Shown here piece by piece: positions 46,315-55,736 of a stretch of 64,000 nucleotides of DNA (positions within the stretch are counted from its first letter, which is position 1; every line of letters starts with the position of its first letter). A program made the position numbers and the translations under genes. The stretch comes from Bacillus sp. RO3. GTDB taxonomy: Bacteria > Bacillota > Bacilli > Bacillales > Bacillaceae_B. The notes below the pieces were generated by a model. The model saw only the letters and a list, made by a program, of their open reading frames with translations, was not told where the DNA came from and made no database searches. Location: contig NZ_JAAXCV010000022.1 in assembly GCF_012911895.1 (NCBI RefSeq), forward strand, positions 186,001 to 250,000. Direction: 5' to 3'.

Positions 46315-46381
46315 CTGTTTTTTTGGTCTACTCTTGTCCATCCTTTCATAAACTCTATTAGTAGTTTTAGGGGGGACAAGT

Positions 46382-47173
46382 ATGAAATTATTACAGTTAG
46401 CCGTTACCATTTTCGTTTTTCTAGTCTTCATTCCTGAACCATTATATGCAGTTGAATCGCCGTCTCCGATCAATGATCTCGATGAAATTGCAGACCAGTC
46501 GCTGCAAATGACAAAGGCTGGAAGATATGAAGAGGCAAAGCAGCTTTTGCATTATTTTTCAGATGAGTTCCAGTCTTTAAATGGTCATCAGTCCTTTTCT
46601 ATGGATGAGCTTAGAATCCTCACCATCTCACATAATCTTGCAGTCGAGAGTATTAATCAAGCTTCTGCTGATATGGACCAAAAGGTGAACGCTGTCACTA
46701 AGTTCCGCCTTGTCATGGATGCTCTAAGCAGCAAACATCAACCACTTTGGGTTGAAATGGAAGACCCGATCATGGAAGCCTTTAAAGGATTGAAATCAGC
46801 TGCAGAGAATCGTGATGCCGGTCAATACCACACTACGTTGAATTTGTTTTTATCGAAGTATAATATTATACAGCCGAGCATCAAATTAGACATTCCTGTA
46901 GAGCAGGTTCAATCATTGGATGCGCGTATCTCATATTTGGACCATTATCGTCAAGATGTACTGGAAGGAGCAGAAACCATGAATGAGCTCACGTCTTTGG
47001 AAACGGACCTGGAGGAGCTGTTTGAGAATAATCAAGAGGATGAAGCGGATCCTTCTCTATGGTGGGTGATCATTTCGACGGGGAGTATTATCGTTTCCAC
47101 ATTATCTTACGTAGGTTGGAGAAAATATAAGGGACAGGCTGAAGCAAAGAGGTCAGAACGGCAAAAAAATTGA
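46382..47173 (+). CDS. ypjB: Sporulation protein YpjB
   Basis: A 263-residue exported protein. A signal peptide (residues 1-20, ending LYAVE) is followed by a helical extracytoplasmic domain rich in Glu and Gln, and a C-terminal membrane helix SLWWVIISTGSIIVSTLSYVGW with a basic tail, so it is a bitopic protein. It matches the SpoYpjB family in position after ypjA. Its deletion has been linked to a sporulation defect in B. subtilis, as I recall; the biochemical role is unknown. GGGGGGACAAGT lies upstream. Confidence 0.85.
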   Translation: MKLLQLAVTIFVFLVFIPEPLYAVESPSPINDLDEIADQSLQMTKAGRYEEAKQLLHYFSDEFQSLNGHQSFSMDELRILTISHNLAVESINQASADMDQKVNAVTKFRLVMDALSSKHQPLWVEMEDPIMEAFKGLKSAAENRDAGQYHTTLNLFLSKYNIIQPSIKLDIPVEQVQSLDARISYLDHYRQDVLEGAETMNELTSLETDLEELFENNQEDEADPSLWWVIISTGSIIVSTLSYVGWRKYKGQAEAKRSERQKN

Positions 47174-47232
47174 CATAACCTTTGTATCGCTATAAAATTT
47201 AGATAATTAATCATCTGGAGGTTATCACGATA

Positions 47233-47913
47233 ATGGCAGGATTTTTACTTTACTTCTTACTCATCGCTCTTATTCCAATCGGAGCTCAAATGCGTGTGAA
47301 AAGGACGTTTAAAAAATATTCAAAGGTAGCCACTACTTCCGGTATGACGGGTAGGGAAATGGCAAGAAGGATTCTGGACGAAAATGGTTTGCACGATGTA
47401 AAAGTCGTAGAAGGCAGAGGGTTTCTGAGTGACCATTACAATCCAATCACTAAAACGGTTGCTTTGTCACCAGATAACTACCACGGTCATTCTGTAGCCG
47501 GGGCAGCTGTTGCAGCCCATGAAGTGGGACATGCGATTCAGGATGCAGAAAGCTATGCATTTCTACGATTCCGTCATGCCCTTGTACCGGTAGCGAACAT
47601 TGGCTCTAACATGTCCTGGATCTTCCTGTTGATCGGGATTTTCACACAAATGACAGGAATGTTCCTTCTTGGAATCATTCTGATGGCAGCAGGGGTAGTG
47701 TTCCAGTTAATCACTCTTCCTGTAGAATTCAATGCCTCTTCAAGGGCCATGAATCAAATTGTTTCACTTGGTCTTATCCGTAACGAGGAGGAAAGACATG
47801 CACGTAAAGTGTTGAATGCAGCCGCCATGACATATGTAGCTGCAGCAGCGGTGGCTGTCATTGAATTGATAAGACTCGTATTGATCTTCACAGGGATGAA
47901 TGGTGAAGATTAA
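47233..47913 (+). CDS. Membrane zinc metallopeptidase (YugP family)
   Basis: A 226-residue membrane protein of the neutral zinc metallopeptidase family. The zinc motif HEVGH (His96, Glu97, His100) is followed by EFNASSRAM near residue 175, which supplies the third ligand. Hydrophobic helices lie at 3-18, about 115-155 and at the C-terminus. B. subtilis has its YugP at another locus, so its location between ypjB and ypjC is lineage-specific. TGGAGG lies 9 bp before the ATG. Substrate unknown. Confidence 0.85.
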   Translation: MAGFLLYFLLIALIPIGAQMRVKRTFKKYSKVATTSGMTGREMARRILDENGLHDVKVVEGRGFLSDHYNPITKTVALSPDNYHGHSVAGAAVAAHEVGHAIQDAESYAFLRFRHALVPVANIGSNMSWIFLLIGIFTQMTGMFLLGIILMAAGVVFQLITLPVEFNASSRAMNQIVSLGLIRNEEERHARKVLNAAAMTYVAAAAVAVIELIRLVLIFTGMNGED

Positions 47914-47924
47914 CCCAATGAAAG

Positions 47925-47963
47925 AAGAAGCTGCGCTCGATGTTGGAGTGCAGCTTCTTTTTT
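47925..47963. terminator. Terminator between convergent zinc peptidase and ypjC
   Basis: A 14-bp stem (AAGAAGCTGCGCTC with GAGTGCAGCTTCTT, one G-T pair) is followed by T residues on the plus strand and also by a T-rich tail on the minus strand. Confidence 0.85.
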
Positions 47964-48020
47964 ATGTGTGTAAGCAACACCCCCCCATAGGTGTGGTCTA
48001 TAGAGGGAGAGTTCACACTT

Positions 48021-48890
48021 TTAATCATGCAGTGGGTTTTTATCAGCATCTAAAGTAAATCCTTCACCGAGGACGTCGTGAACCACCGTTACAGAAACGA
48101 AAGCGTGTGGGTCAACGCTTGTGATAATGTTTTTAAGGCGGACAATCTCATTTTTACCAACAACGCAGTATAGCACTTCCCGTTCCTGTTTGGTAAAGGA
48201 GCCGTGCCCCCTTAAAACAGTAACACCGCGATCCATTTGTTCATTAATGACACTAGCTATTTGTTCGTGATTGTCAGAAATGATCATCGCTCCTCTGGCA
48301 GAATATGCCCCTTCCTGCATAAAGTCAATGACTCTTGCAGCGACAAATACAGCTACGAGTGTGTACATGGCTTCCCTGTACTCCAAGTAAGTGATGAGTG
48401 ATACCCCGATGACGACGGCGTCAAACATAAACATCGTTTTTCCCATGCTCCATCCGATATATTTATGGACAAGTCGTGCGATGATATCAACGCCTCCAGT
48501 GGTACCGCCATATCTAAAGATGATGCCAAGTCCAACTCCAATAAAGACTCCTGCAAATAAGGCAGCCAGGAAAAGATCGCCTTCCAGGTTTATTGTCATT
48601 TGGTACCTTTGGAAAATCCATAGAAATACCGAAAGACTAACGGTTCCGAGTACAGTATAATAAAAAGCTTTCTTCCCGAGAAGCTTCCATCCTAAGAAAA
48701 ATAGGGGTATATTTAAGGCTAGGTTGGAGTAAGACGGATCGATGTCAAATAAAAAATAAAGGATAAGTGTGATTCCGGTAAATCCGCCTTCTGCCAGCTT
48801 ATTCTGTATATTGAAATGAACAAGTCCAAATGCAAAAATAGCTGACCCCAATAGGATGAATAGTATATTTTTAAAACGTAATCCCAACAA
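48021..48890 (-). CDS. ypjC: YpjC, YitT family membrane protein (DUF2179)
   Basis: A 289-residue protein of the YitT family: about five membrane helices (residues 8-180), with the conserved GGTTGGVDIIARLV segment, then a cytoplasmic DUF2179 domain at about 215-280 that resembles a small ACT-like fold (TVLRGHGSFTKQEREVLYCVV). TTG start after GGAGGGA on the minus strand. YitT proteins are thought to be transport-like, with unknown substrate. It is leftward, opposite to its neighbours, as in B. subtilis. Confidence 0.88.
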   Translation of the reverse strand: MLGLRFKNILFILLGSAIFAFGLVHFNIQNKLAEGGFTGITLILYFLFDIDPSYSNLALNIPLFFLGWKLLGKKAFYYTVLGTVSLSVFLWIFQRYQMTINLEGDLFLAALFAGVFIGVGLGIIFRYGGTTGGVDIIARLVHKYIGWSMGKTMFMFDAVVIGVSLITYLEYREAMYTLVAVFVAARVIDFMQEGAYSARGAMIISDNHEQIASVINEQMDRGVTVLRGHGSFTKQEREVLYCVVGKNEIVRLKNIITSVDPHAFVSVTVVHDVLGEGFTLDADKNPLHD

Positions 48891-49051
48891 GTGTCATTCC
48901 CTCCTTCTATTCGTATTATCTGGTTGACAGAGACATTATATAAGAAGAAAATCGAACTGGCAACGAAGAGTTGATGATTCAAACGTAATATTTGTCAAAC
49001 GGGAAGGATTTAGCTAACATGATAGGAGATAATGAAGGAGTGAGGCTTCTT

Positions 49052-49405
49052 ATGAAAGATCATAAGACGATGGATCAAGTACAAAAAGAAGTGGATCAAT
49101 ACATAAGCCAATTTAAGGAAGGATATTTCAGTCCGTTGGCAATGGTGGCGAGGCTTACAGAGGAACTTGGTGAACTGGCCAGGGAAGTGAATCATTACTA
49201 TGGGGAAAAGCCAAAGAAAGATTCAGAGGTTGAAAAAACGATCGAAGAAGAGCTGGGAGACTTATTATTCGTTGTCATCTGCCTGGCAAATTCATTGGAC
49301 ATCAGCCTGGAAGAGGCTCACAATCGTGTAATGCACAAGTTTAATACGAGAGATAAAGATCGCTGGACAAGAATCGAAGGTGGGGATGAAGATGGAACAA
49401 ATTAA
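49052..49405 (+). CDS. ypjD: MazG-type nucleotide pyrophosphohydrolase YpjD
   Basis: A 117-residue enzyme of the MazG/dUTPase-like all-alpha NTP pyrophosphatase family. The metal-binding glutamates are in [15 protein letters not shown] (EExxE pattern) and [16 protein letters not shown] (ExxD). The family hydrolyses nucleoside triphosphates to clean the pool; the preferred substrate is unknown. The ATG at 49052 follows AAGGAGTGAGG and gives near the B. subtilis length; the longer frame is unsupported. It overlaps dapB by 14 bp, starting the operon down to birA. Confidence 0.9.
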   Translation: MKDHKTMDQVQKEVDQYISQFKEGYFSPLAMVARLTEELGELAREVNHYYGEKPKKDSEVEKTIEEELGDLLFVVICLANSLDISLEEAHNRVMHKFNTRDKDRWTRIEGGDEDGTN

Positions 49406-50162
49406 CGTAACCATTGCTGGACCAAGAGGACGAATGGGGAAAGAGGCCGTTCAGTTGGTTAAGAATACTGAACATTTCAACCTTATTAGTGTGATTGATT
49501 ACAAAGAGGAGATCAATATTGACGTACCCGTATATGCTGAAATCGAAACATGCTTCCAACATCAGACACCGCATGTATTGATTGACTTAACAACTCCCGA
49601 TGTCGGCTATCATCATACGAAAACAGCTCTGGAGTACGGTGTCAGACCGGTCGTGGGGACGACTGGGTTTTCTGCAGACGAACTAGCTGAATTAAAGACC
49701 TTGGCAGAATCAAAGGGATTGGGATGTATCATTGCTCCCAATTTCGCCATTGGTGCGGTACTAATGATGAAATTCTCACAGATGGCAGCGAAATATTTTC
49801 AGGATGTCGAAATCATTGAACTACATCACGATCAGAAATTGGATGCGCCTTCAGGGACTGCTGTAAAAACAGCCGAAATGATCAAGGAAGTGAGGGAGTC
49901 GAAGCTCCAGGGGCACCCTGATGAAAAAGAAACCCATTCGGGAGCAAGGGGCGCAAACGTAGATGGTATGCATATCCATAGCGTGCGTCTGCCTGGCTTG
50001 GTTGCCCATCAACAGGTGATGCTAGGAGCAGAAGGTCAGACCTTGACGATCCGTCATGACTCATTTAACCGGCAAAGTTTCATGTCGGGGGTAAAGGTCT
50101 CCGTTGAAACTGTCATGAAGCTGGATACTTTGGTTTACGGACTGGAAAATATTTTAGACTAA
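49392..50162 (+). CDS. dapB: 4-hydroxy-tetrahydrodipicolinate reductase
   Basis: A 256-residue enzyme of the lysine and diaminopimelate pathway, which also leads to dipicolinate of spores. [11 protein letters not shown] at residues 8-18 binds NAD(P)H; GTTGF and [15 protein letters not shown] contain the catalytic His pair and the Lys. AGGTGGGG lies 6 bp before the ATG at 49392; an ATG two codons earlier is also possible. Overlaps ypjD and is followed 12 bp later by mgsA. Confidence 0.95.
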   Translation: MEQINVTIAGPRGRMGKEAVQLVKNTEHFNLISVIDYKEEINIDVPVYAEIETCFQHQTPHVLIDLTTPDVGYHHTKTALEYGVRPVVGTTGFSADELAELKTLAESKGLGCIIAPNFAIGAVLMMKFSQMAAKYFQDVEIIELHHDQKLDAPSGTAVKTAEMIKEVRESKLQGHPDEKETHSGARGANVDGMHIHSVRLPGLVAHQQVMLGAEGQTLTIRHDSFNRQSFMSGVKVSVETVMKLDTLVYGLENILD

Positions 50163-50174
50163 AGGGTGGATATA

Positions 50175-50582
50175 ATGAATATTGCGTTAATAGCTCATGA
50201 TAAGAAAAAAGATGATCTTATTCGTTTTGTATTGGCCTATAAGCCAATAATTGAAAAACATGCTCTTTTCGCTACTGGAACAACAGGAAAGAGAATGATA
50301 GAAGAAACGGGTTTATCCGTCCACCGTTTTCAGTCCGGACCACTGGGAGGAGACCAGGAAATAGGTTCTTATATTGCCAATAACAATATGGATCTCGTCC
50401 TGTTTTTTAGAGACCCGTTAACAGCTCAGCCTCATGAACCCGATGTATCCGCATTGATCAGGCTCTGTGATGTGTATAATGTTCCGCTGGCCACCAATAT
50501 GGGGACTGCAGAAGTGCTGGTGAAAGGATTGGGCCGGGGAGATATAGAGTGGCGGAGTGTGTTAAAGGAAAAGGAGGGGTAA
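50175..50582 (+). CDS. mgsA: Methylglyoxal synthase
   Basis: A 135-residue enzyme that splits phosphate from dihydroxyacetone phosphate to give methylglyoxal, an overflow route when phosphate is low. ATGTTGKRM binds the phosphate, [18 protein letters not shown] contains the catalytic Asp and His. ATG at 50175 after AAAGGGTGG. Methylglyoxal is toxic and is detoxified with bacillithiol, whose synthesis genes follow directly (bshB1 begins 1 bp after the stop), which gives the operon logic. Confidence 0.95.
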   Translation: MNIALIAHDKKKDDLIRFVLAYKPIIEKHALFATGTTGKRMIEETGLSVHRFQSGPLGGDQEIGSYIANNNMDLVLFFRDPLTAQPHEPDVSALIRLCDVYNVPLATNMGTAEVLVKGLGRGDIEWRSVLKEKEG

Positions 50583-50583
50583 A

Positions 50584-51285
50584 GTGGAACAGCAAATAGA
50601 CATCCTTGCATTCGGAGCTCATGCTGATGACGTTGAAATCGGTATGGGGGGCACCCTTGCAAAATATGCAGCAGAAGGAAAGAAGATCGTAATCTGTGAT
50701 CTGACAGAAGCCGAGCTTTCTTCAAATGGAACCGTTTCATTGCGTAAGGAGGAATCCAGGAAAGCTGCAGACATCTTAGGTGCCTTTAAGAGAGAAACCC
50801 TGGATATACCTGATAGAGGGATTTACATAACAGAAGAAAACATTCAAAAAGTGGTCGAAATGATTCGAACATACAAACCAAGAGTGATATTTGCTCCTTA
50901 TGAACAAGACCGTCATCCTGATCATGGAAATGCTTCCAGGTTAGTCAAGGAAGCTTTTTTCTCAGCCGGTATCAGGAAATACCATTCCTCGATCCTTCCA
51001 CATAAAGCAGATCATCTGTATTTCTATATGATTAATGGTTTTCACAAGCCTCAATTTGTCGTAGATATAGAGGAATTTATGGATACGAAGATTCAGAGTT
51101 TAGAGGAGTATTCCAGCCAGTTTACACAAGGGACGGAAGGAGTGCGTACTCCTTTAACGGATGGATACATCGAAGCGGTTGAAGCAAGGGAGCGGATGAT
51201 GGGGAAAGAAGCCGGGTTACGGTATGCGGAAGGTTTCTTCTCCTACAGGACTCTTATATTGCATCACGATTTGTTAGGAGAGTAA
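50584..51285 (+). CDS. bshB1: N-acetyl-alpha-D-glucosaminyl L-malate deacetylase
   Basis: A 233-residue zinc deacetylase of the PIG-L/LmbE family, second step of bacillithiol synthesis: removes the acetyl group from GlcNAc-malate. The metal motif [12 protein letters not shown] (His, Asp-Asp) is at residues 12-23, and RHPDHGNAS carries the third His. GTG start, coupled to mgsA, with AAAGGAGGGG upstream. bshA follows 4 bp later. Confidence 0.95.
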   Translation: MEQQIDILAFGAHADDVEIGMGGTLAKYAAEGKKIVICDLTEAELSSNGTVSLRKEESRKAADILGAFKRETLDIPDRGIYITEENIQKVVEMIRTYKPRVIFAPYEQDRHPDHGNASRLVKEAFFSAGIRKYHSSILPHKADHLYFYMINGFHKPQFVVDIEEFMDTKIQSLEEYSSQFTQGTEGVRTPLTDGYIEAVEARERMMGKEAGLRYAEGFFSYRTLILHHDLLGE

Positions 51286-51289
51286 TGGG

Positions 51290-52414
51290 ATGAAAATGAA
51301 AATAGGTATTACCTGCTACCCCACTGTCGGGGGCTCCGGTGTAGTGGCAACGGAACTGGGAAAATTATTAGCAGAGAAAGGCCATGAGATTCACTTTATT
51401 ACGTCAAGTATTCCATTTCGATTAAATAAGATGTATCACAATATCTATTTTCATCAAGTGGAAGTGAGTCAATATTCTGTGTTTCAATACCCCCCGTATG
51501 ATTTAGCACTGGCAAATAAAATGGCAGAGATCATCGAACGTGAAGATCTTGACATTCTCCATGTGCATTATGCGATTCCACATGCAGTCTGTGCCATTTT
51601 GGGTAAACAAATGTCCGGTAAAGACGTAAAGATTGTTACCACCCTTCACGGTACGGATATTACCGTCCTTGGATATGACCCTTCTTTAACGAAAGCGATC
51701 CGTTTCGGGATTGAAAAGTCTGACGTGGTGACTGCTGTTTCTTCTGCATTAGTGAAGCAGACCAATGATTTGATACAGCCGGATAAGGAAATTCAAACGG
51801 TGTATAACTTTATCGATGAAAGAGTATATAGGGCGGTAGATTCCAACCACTTAAGAAATGAATATGGGATACTTGATAATGAAAAGGTCTTGATTCACGT
51901 TTCCAACTTTCGGGGTGTGAAAAGAGTACCAGATGTGGTCTCTGCATTCAATCTTATCCAAAATGAGCTTCCGTCTAAACTTCTCCTTGTTGGGGACGGA
52001 CCAGAAATGACGCTGATATGCAAACAGGTAAGGGAGCTAGGATTAGAAGATAAAGTCTTGTTCCTTGGAAAACAGGATAATCTTGAAGAACTTTATTCAA
52101 TCAGTGATATTAAGCTTCTCCTTTCAGAAAAAGAGAGCTTTGGATTAGTTGCCCTTGAGGCGATGGCTTGCGGTGTACCGAGTATTGGAACAAATGTAGG
52201 CGGTATTCCTGAAGTGATCAAGAACGGTTATAACGGGTTTATTTGTGAAATCGGCAATGTTGCTCAAGTTGCAGAAAAGTCACTTGAGTTACTTAAAGAT
52301 AAAAACCTTCATAAGGAACTCTCAGAACATGCCTTACAAACCGCCCGTACAACGTTTCATTCCAGTAAAATCGTCGAGCAGTATGAACGTATCTACAAAG
52401 ATCTTCTATTATGA
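51290..52414 (+). CDS. bshA: N-acetyl-alpha-D-glucosaminyl L-malate synthase
   Basis: A 374-residue GT4 glycosyltransferase and the first step of bacillithiol synthesis: joins N-acetylglucosamine from UDP-GlcNAc to L-malate. [15 protein letters not shown] opens the N-terminal domain, [13 protein letters not shown] is family-specific, and [24 protein letters not shown] is the EX7E-containing nucleotide site. The two adjacent starts (51290 and 51296) are both possible; GGAGAG lies upstream. With BshB1 here and YpdA near 9 kb, most of the pathway is in this window; bshC is not. Confidence 0.95.
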   Translation: MKMKIGITCYPTVGGSGVVATELGKLLAEKGHEIHFITSSIPFRLNKMYHNIYFHQVEVSQYSVFQYPPYDLALANKMAEIIEREDLDILHVHYAIPHAVCAILGKQMSGKDVKIVTTLHGTDITVLGYDPSLTKAIRFGIEKSDVVTAVSSALVKQTNDLIQPDKEIQTVYNFIDERVYRAVDSNHLRNEYGILDNEKVLIHVSNFRGVKRVPDVVSAFNLIQNELPSKLLLVGDGPEMTLICKQVRELGLEDKVLFLGKQDNLEELYSISDIKLLLSEKESFGLVALEAMACGVPSIGTNVGGIPEVIKNGYNGFICEIGNVAQVAEKSLELLKDKNLHKELSEHALQTARTTFHSSKIVEQYERIYKDLLL

Positions 52415-52454
52415 AGCAGGGGGATACATAAACCGCAGTAAAGCAGGTGTAAAA

Positions 52455-53651
52455 ATGTTACCGACAATTTTCCAGCAAGGGATTCCCGTATTGAAGAAAA
52501 TTGAAAGGGCTGGTTACGAGGCCTATTTCGTCGGGGGCTCTGTCAGGGATCTATTCCTGAACAGGCCAATCAATGATGTGGACATTGCCACTTCCGCCAA
52601 TCCTGAAGAATTGAAGGAAATATTCCCGAAGACCATAGATCTGGGCATTGAACACGGCACCATCCTTGTCTTTCATGGAGGAAATGAATATGAAATCACT
52701 ACGTTCAGAACTGAATCGGCCTATGCTGACTTCAGAAGGCCTGATAAGGTAGAATTCGTTCGATCATTAGAAGCAGATCTTGAACGCCGTGACTTTACCA
52801 TGAATAGCATGGCTATGGATGGGGACGGAAAGGTATTTGATCCTTTTAAAGGCAGGGTGGACATACATAATAAGGTGATCAGGACAGTAGGATCACCAGA
52901 ATTAAGATTTTCTGAGGACGCTCTCCGCATGATGAGGGCAGTCCGCTTTGTCAGTCAATTGGGTTTTGAGATCGAGCAGGATACACTACATGCATTAAAG
53001 GACCACGCTCCGTTACTAGAACATATTGCTGTGGAAAGAAAGACGATGGAATTCGAGAAAATCTTAGCAGCTGAATGGAAGCGGGAGGCACTCCTTCTTC
53101 TTGTGGATACAGGATTATATCGTGACCTACCTCACTTGGCTGTAGTCAAGGAAGGACTGGAGGAGGCAGCAAGCCTTCCTCATCTAGAAACATTGAATAA
53201 GGACCAAATGTGGTTAGTTCTTTTAACCTTTGTCGGGAGCACTGATGCCCAAGCATTCCTGAAAAGCTGGAGAATTCCCGGGAAGATGGTCAGGGAACGA
53301 TCAAAGGAGCTTGAAATCCTATCATTGAGAAGGAAGACCGGCTGGTCCAAGTCTTTGCTCTATCGAGCGGGTCTGGAAGCAGCCATAAATGTTGAAAGGG
53401 TATATGAATGCTTGGAATCAAAAACGTCTTCTGGTGTAGAAGTTGTGAAACAAGACTACCGATCATTAGCCATAACATCAAGAAAACAGCTTGATGTAAC
53501 AGGAACAGACTTGATGATTTGGGCTGACCAAAAAGGCGGTCCCTGGATAAAAGAGTGTTTAAATGAAATTGAAGCTGCGGTGATAGATGGCAGAGTCAAA
53601 AACGAAAAAGAAGCGATAAGGAGGTGGCTTAAATCATGCAATCAACTATAA
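52455..53651 (+). CDS. cca: CCA tRNA nucleotidyltransferase
   Basis: A 398-residue class II enzyme that adds and repairs the CCA end of tRNAs. VGGSVRDLFLNRPINDVDIA contains the DxD catalytic aspartates (near residue 39); RRDFTMNSMAMD and EDALRMMRAVRFVSQLGF are the nucleotide-selecting motifs. The ATG at 52455 follows AGCAGGTG and fits the family start; the open frame reaches 70 codons back into bshA in another frame. It overlaps birA by 16 bp. Confidence 0.95.
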   Translation: MLPTIFQQGIPVLKKIERAGYEAYFVGGSVRDLFLNRPINDVDIATSANPEELKEIFPKTIDLGIEHGTILVFHGGNEYEITTFRTESAYADFRRPDKVEFVRSLEADLERRDFTMNSMAMDGDGKVFDPFKGRVDIHNKVIRTVGSPELRFSEDALRMMRAVRFVSQLGFEIEQDTLHALKDHAPLLEHIAVERKTMEFEKILAAEWKREALLLLVDTGLYRDLPHLAVVKEGLEEAASLPHLETLNKDQMWLVLLTFVGSTDAQAFLKSWRIPGKMVRERSKELEILSLRRKTGWSKSLLYRAGLEAAINVERVYECLESKTSSGVEVVKQDYRSLAITSRKQLDVTGTDLMIWADQKGGPWIKECLNEIEAAVIDGRVKNEKEAIRRWLKSCNQL

Positions 53652-54619
53652 AAAAGAAACTGCTTCACGCCTTGTCGGAATCCGATCAGGAATTTTTATC
53701 GGGACAAGCACTTGCGGATATAGCAGGTTGTTCGAGGACGGCTATTTGGAAGCATATTGAAGAACTTCGTAAAGAAGGCTTTGTATTGGAAGCGGTCAGG
53801 AAAAAGGGCTATCGAATCATCGCCACCCCTGATAGCGTGACTGAAAGTAAGATTCGTTTGGGGTTGCAAACAAAAACGTTGGGACGGGTCATCCGCTATG
53901 AAGAGTCCGTTGAGAGTACCCAGCGCATTGCCCATGTCCTTGCAGGGGAAGGAGCACCAGAAGGAACGCTGGTCATTGCAGACGAACAAACAGCCGGAAG
54001 AGGAAGGTTGATGAGAGAGTGGCATTCATCAAAAGGGACAGGGATTTGGATGAGTCTGATTCTAAAACCCCTTCTGCCACCGCAAAAGGCTCCACAGTTC
54101 ACCCTCATTACGGCTGTTGCCGTCGTTCAGGCTATTGAGGAAACCACTGATCTGCATCCTGAGATCAAGTGGCCAAATGATATACTCATTGATGGAAAGA
54201 AAGTGACGGGAATATTAACTGAACTTCAAGCAGAGTCGGATAAAATCAATTCCATTATTATCGGCATTGGAATGAATGTGAATCATACGAAAGAACATTT
54301 TCCTGATGAACTTCAGTCCATTGCAACCTCACTGTCCATTGAACAAGGGAATCTTCTGTCCAGATCAGATATCGTTCAAAAGGTGCTGGAACGAATCGAG
54401 TCCCTTTATAGTATTTATATGAACGAAGGTTTCACTCCAATCAAGCTGCTGTGGGAAAGCTATGCCATCAGTATCGGAAAGAATATCCGTGCACGAACCA
54501 TCAACGGAACAATTGAGGGGAGAGCACTGGGCATAACGGAAGAAGGCGTTCTAAAGATTGAAGATTCAACCGGAATGGTTCATCAAATCTACTCAGCGGA
54601 TATTGAAGTGAATAATTAA
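53636..54619 (+). CDS. birA: Biotin-protein ligase / biotin operon repressor BirA
   Basis: A 327-residue bifunctional protein. Residues 1-60 are a winged helix (SGQALADIAGCSRTAIWKHI) that binds the bio operator. The ligase domain has GRGRLMREWHSSKGTGIWMS (the GRGR biotin/ATP loop) and KWPNDILIDGKKVTGIL. The C-terminal SH3-like part ends in YSADIEVNN. It attaches biotin to acetyl-CoA and pyruvate carboxylases. AGGAGGTGGC precedes the ATG inside cca; its own terminator follows. Confidence 0.95.
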   Translation: MQSTIKKKLLHALSESDQEFLSGQALADIAGCSRTAIWKHIEELRKEGFVLEAVRKKGYRIIATPDSVTESKIRLGLQTKTLGRVIRYEESVESTQRIAHVLAGEGAPEGTLVIADEQTAGRGRLMREWHSSKGTGIWMSLILKPLLPPQKAPQFTLITAVAVVQAIEETTDLHPEIKWPNDILIDGKKVTGILTELQAESDKINSIIIGIGMNVNHTKEHFPDELQSIATSLSIEQGNLLSRSDIVQKVLERIESLYSIYMNEGFTPIKLLWESYAISIGKNIRARTINGTIEGRALGITEEGVLKIEDSTGMVHQIYSADIEVNN

Positions 54620-54624
54620 GTGAA

Positions 54625-54666
54625 AACGGGTAGGATGACAAAGGAGTACATCCAACCCGTTTTTTT
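54625..54666 (+). terminator. Terminator of ypjD-to-birA operon
   Basis: AACGGGT and ACCCGTT, then GGATG and CATCC, form a stem with one A-A mismatch; seven T follow. A TATAAT lies 5 bp beyond, in front of the pan genes. Confidence 0.85.
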
Positions 54667-54667
54667 A

Positions 54668-54676
54668 TGGTATAAT
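54668..54676 (+). promoter_or_regulatory. Putative extended -10 promoter element for the pan operon
   Basis: TGGTATAAT (54668-54676) is an extended -10 (TGnTATAAT). No good -35 box is seen because the upstream bases are the birA terminator. Transcripts would carry a leader of about 215 nt before panB. Confidence 0.5.
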
Positions 54677-54802
54677 CTCATTGGGCAGTATCCTCGGAAC
54701 TGCACCTTTATTGTACGAACAGCCTAAATACTACAATTTCTGCCTTGATCCATTGCGGACTGGGACAGAGGGTCGAAAACAATGATACGAATCACTTAGG
54801 AT

Positions 54803-54832
54803 CCTTCTGTCGTTTATTCAGGAGGTTTTTTT
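54803..54832 (+). terminator. Terminator hairpin in the panB leader
   Basis: CCTTCTG pairs with CAGGAGG (one T-G pair) across a 9-nt loop, followed by seven T, and 64 bp before the panB start. If the TATAAT at 54671 is the promoter, this hairpin lies within the panB leader and could act as an attenuator. Confidence 0.6.
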
Positions 54833-54896
54833 ATATTCGTCATGAAAGTGCTTTCATTGAGTTTCGTCACCTCTGACTGAAAAGAAGGAGGACATT

Positions 54897-55736
54897 ATGA
54901 AACAAACAAAAGATTTTCTTAAGATGAAGAAGGAAAAACAAAAGATTTCCATGCTTACTGCGTACGATTTTCCAAGTGCGAGGATTGCGGAGGAAGCGGG
55001 TATCGATGTCATTTTGGTAGGTGACAGCCTTGGTATGGTCGTGTTGGGGTATGACTCCACCGTGCCAGTAACAGTGGAGGATATGATTCATCATACAAAA
55101 GCTGTACAAAGAGGGGCAAATAACACCTTTATCGTGACAGATATGCCGTTTATGTCCTACCACCTTTCCAGGGAAGAGACCCTTACTACAGCGGCCAGGA
55201 TCCTTCAACAGGGAGGCGCCCATGCCGTTAAGGTAGAAGGGGGAGACCATGTGATCGATCATATCCACTCCCTTACTTCTGCAGGTGTACCCGTAATGGC
55301 ACATTTAGGATTGACTCCTCAATCCGTCGGTGTCCTTGGAGGATATAAAGTACAGGGGAAAACAGCCGACACTGCCAAGAAATTGATTGCCGATGCCTTG
55401 AAATGTGAAGAGGCCGGAGCTTTTGCTCTTGTATTGGAGTGCGTGCCGAAGCAAATTGCCAAGGAAATCTCGGAGGTTTTAACAATACCCACTATCGGTA
55501 TAGGGGCAGGGAATGAAACTGATGGACAAGTATTAGTCTTTCATGATCTGGTCACTTATGGAGTGGATCGCGTGCCTAAGTTTGTTAAGCAATACAGCAA
55601 CGTGTCAGAAACCATTCATAATAGTATAAAGTCATATATAGATGAAGTAAGAAGAGAGAGCTTTCCAACGGATGACCACTCTTTTCACATGAGGGACGAA
55701 GAATTGGATGCACTGTATGGTGGAATCAAGAAATGA
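54897..55736 (+). CDS. panB: 3-methyl-2-oxobutanoate hydroxymethyltransferase
   Basis: A 279-residue enzyme that makes ketopantoate, first step toward pantothenate. The motifs [38 protein letters not shown] and [11 protein letters not shown] are characteristic; the metal-binding Asp in VGDS and a catalytic Glu in ALVLECVP are kept. AAGGAGGACATT precedes the ATG. It overlaps panC by four bases (ATGA), the first coupling in panB-panC-panD. Confidence 0.96.
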   Translation: MKQTKDFLKMKKEKQKISMLTAYDFPSARIAEEAGIDVILVGDSLGMVVLGYDSTVPVTVEDMIHHTKAVQRGANNTFIVTDMPFMSYHLSREETLTTAARILQQGGAHAVKVEGGDHVIDHIHSLTSAGVPVMAHLGLTPQSVGVLGGYKVQGKTADTAKKLIADALKCEEAGAFALVLECVPKQIAKEISEVLTIPTIGIGAGNETDGQVLVFHDLVTYGVDRVPKFVKQYSNVSETIHNSIKSYIDEVRRESFPTDDHSFHMRDEELDALYGGIKK

